A program made the position numbers and the translations under genes. The notes below the pieces were generated by a model. It saw nothing but the letters and a program-made list of their open reading frames with translations. It was not told where the DNA came from and did not search any database. From NCBI GenBank assembly GCA_027014065.1, contig JALWEL010000247.1:1-6110 (forward strand): a stretch of 6,110 nucleotides of DNA, in the 5' to 3' direction. The DNA is from DHVE2 group archaeon (GTDB lineage Archaea > Thermoplasmatota > Thermoplasmata > Thermoplasmatales > Aciduliprofundaceae). Below, in pieces: positions 5,275-6,110 of the stretch; the stretch's first letter is position 1; each line of letters begins with the position of its first letter.

Positions 5275-5640
5275 ATGTGGAAAATACGAAGAAATGTTCT
5301 AAAGCTTATAAACGAATCCTCAAGGTCCTCGTACCCCAATGAATTCGGCGCATTCCTGAGGGCAAAATATAAGATAATTTACGAAATCGTACTGCTACCA
5401 GGAACGGTATCTGGCGGAAGAAGCGTGCTTTACAATCTCCTAATGAAACCGATAGATTTCAGTATCGTAGGGTCCGTGCATTCTCATCCATCCGGTTATC
5501 CCATCCCCTCTCAAGCAGACCTTGATATGTTTTCAAAAACTGGGGATGTTCATATCATAGTGGCATATCCGTTCAACGAACGTTCTTGGAAAGCATACAA
5601 CAGAGACGGAGAAGAAATCGAGGTAAAAATTATAGACTAA
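5275..5640 (+). CDS. JAMM/MPN+ metalloprotease-like protein
   Basis: A 121-residue single-domain JAB1/MPN/Mov34 protein. The full zinc-peptidase signature is present: Glu23 in NEFGAFL, then HSHPSGYPIPSQAD (69-82), matching H-S-H-P-x6-S-x2-D with His69, His71, Ser79 and Asp82. It should therefore be catalytically competent. In archaea, small JAMM proteins such as HvJAMM1 remove ubiquitin-like SAMP modifiers from targets, and bacterial relatives act in sulfur-carrier processing or CBASS. No ubiquitin-like, E1-like or sulfur-carrier gene is in this window, so the substrate is open. The ATG at 5275 follows the kinase stop by 1 nt, with GGTGA (5264-5268) 6 nt upstream as SD. It is the last gene of the operon. 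No T-rich terminator follows on the + strand, and the next gene converges only 28 bp away. Confidence 0.9.
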   Translation: MWKIRRNVLKLINESSRSSYPNEFGAFLRAKYKIIYEIVLLPGTVSGGRSVLYNLLMKPIDFSIVGSVHSHPSGYPIPSQADLDMFSKTGDVHIIVAYPFNERSWKAYNRDGEEIEVKIID

Positions 5641-5668
5641 AAATAGAAGGGAAAGGAGAGGAAAAAAT
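5640..5668 (-). terminator. Pyrimidine/oligo-T terminator of the right-edge - strand gene
   Basis: On the - strand the 28-bp gap reads as an unbroken pyrimidine-rich tract beginning with T6, immediately after the TAA stop and ending in a T4 run. This fits an archaeal intrinsic terminator for the - strand gene. On the + strand the same gap is almost pure purine and offers nothing for the JAMM operon. Confidence 0.5.
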
Positions 5669-6110
5669 TTAGCTCAATAGCCAGTTGATTATGTTTTGCA
5701 TCAATGTTGCACCGGTATTAGAGTCGTACTTCTCCACCGCTTCGAATGAGAACGCTGTGAACACAACCTTGTAGTTACCGTTGCTGAAGCTATCTGCAGT
5801 TGCATGTCCGTTGTAGGTGAATATCGCATTTGCACCGGATTCAAGAGTTATTTCATCCGCATAGTTATCATACGGGTAATCAAAGTACACGGTCCCTAAA
5901 TTTCCAGTTATGGAATTACCACTCACTCCAGAGACCTTTGTATATCCTATATCATTGTTCACAGAACTAACACCCAAGTAATTGTTCACAAACTCGTTGT
6001 TCACCGCGCCATCGTATCCGTTGTTTATCTCCCACAGCAAATCCTGAGAACTTAGGTACAGCCTTCCTCCATTGTTTAAGTATTTTATCAAATTGCTCTG
6101 ATCCTCGCTC
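5669..6110 (-). CDS. C-terminal part of a large, probably secreted protein (surface/peptidase-associated domain)
   Basis: The last 146 residues of a gene whose start lies beyond the right edge. The frame stays open to the end of the window, with SEDQSNL read upstream of a TTG at 6091, so that TTG is not a start. The visible domain begins DQSNLIKYLNNGGRLYLSSQDLLWE and ends with TLESGANAIF, YKVVFTAFSFEAV and a final amphipathic helix ending NIINWLLS. From memory, the pattern 'L..YL..GG.L.lsgqd ... vv...F.fEa ... ll..il.WL' marks an alpha/beta (glutamine-amidotransferase-like) domain found near the C-terminus of large extracellular proteins, often subtilisin- or carboxypeptidase-type. Composition is rich in Asn, Ser, Tyr and Gly and poor in Lys and Arg, unlike every other gene here, as expected for a secreted protein. 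No C-terminal membrane anchor is visible. The catalytic part, if any, is outside the window. Confidence 0.7.
   Translation of the reverse strand, partial: SEDQSNLIKYLNNGGRLYLSSQDLLWEINNGYDGAVNNEFVNNYLGVSSVNNDIGYTKVSGVSGNSITGNLGTVYFDYPYDNYADEITLESGANAIFTYNGHATADSFSNGNYKVVFTAFSFEAVEKYDSNTGATLMQNIINWLLS

Noticed and set aside
6089..6091. TTG at 6091 as start of the right-edge - strand gene
   Set aside because: The same frame continues upstream to the window edge with domain-consistent residues (SEDQSN), so the gene is cut by the window and does not start here.
1..6110. CRISPR arrays, tRNA/rRNA genes, insertion sequences, attachment sites, defence cassettes
   Set aside because: No regularly spaced repeats, cloverleaf sequences, transposase motifs or terminal inverted repeats were seen. 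Nearly all bases are accounted for by recognisable housekeeping genes.

Overview
The window looks like ordinary chromosome from a thermophilic, peptide-fermenting archaeon. The archaeal markers are a prefoldin beta subunit, a KEOPS Pcc1-type subunit, an ADP-forming acyl/acetyl-CoA synthetase with separate alpha and beta genes, an archaeal-style IMPase-family phosphatase beside NAD kinase, a small JAMM protein, A/T-rich TATA-like promoters and oligo-T terminators. The gene mix and the A/G-ending codon style suggest a euryarchaeon near the Thermoplasmatota/Aciduliprofundum (DHVE2) group. That placement is inference from gene content only.

Layout, left to right. (1) + strand: the 3' end of the CoA-synthetase alpha gene, overlapped in ATGA fashion by the complete beta gene, ending at 722. 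(2) - strand, 2142 down to 703: a tight operon of Pcc1-type protein, prefoldin beta and a DHH/DHHA1 phosphoesterase. Its last gene overlaps the end of the beta gene tail to tail by 20 bp. (3) 2143-2283: a compact divergent promoter region. (4) + strand: a monocistronic class I (E. coli-like) glutamate dehydrogenase with a strong Shine-Dalgarno (SD) and an oligo-T terminator. (5) + strand, 3712-5640: an operon of IMPase-family phosphatase, NAD kinase and JAMM metalloprotease, with overlap or 1-nt spacing. (6) - strand, from 5669 off the right edge: the C-terminal part of a large, probably secreted protein.

Functionally, glutamate dehydrogenase (2-oxoglutarate/glutamate, pyridine nucleotide) and ADP-forming acyl-CoA synthetase (acyl-CoA to acid plus ATP) are core steps of amino-acid fermentation. 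The phosphatase/NAD kinase pair may set the NAD/NADP balance, and the same two domains are fused in Methanocaldococcus jannaschii MJ0917. The three-gene - strand operon is information processing and protein folding.

No RNA gene, CRISPR array, insertion sequence or attachment site was seen. The most unusual points are a probable non-canonical (AUC) start of the DHH gene, the unfused and translationally coupled NADP(H)-turnover pair with a JAMM protease attached, the bacterial-looking glutamate dehydrogenase with different arginine codon use, and the convergent gene overlap with no terminator space.
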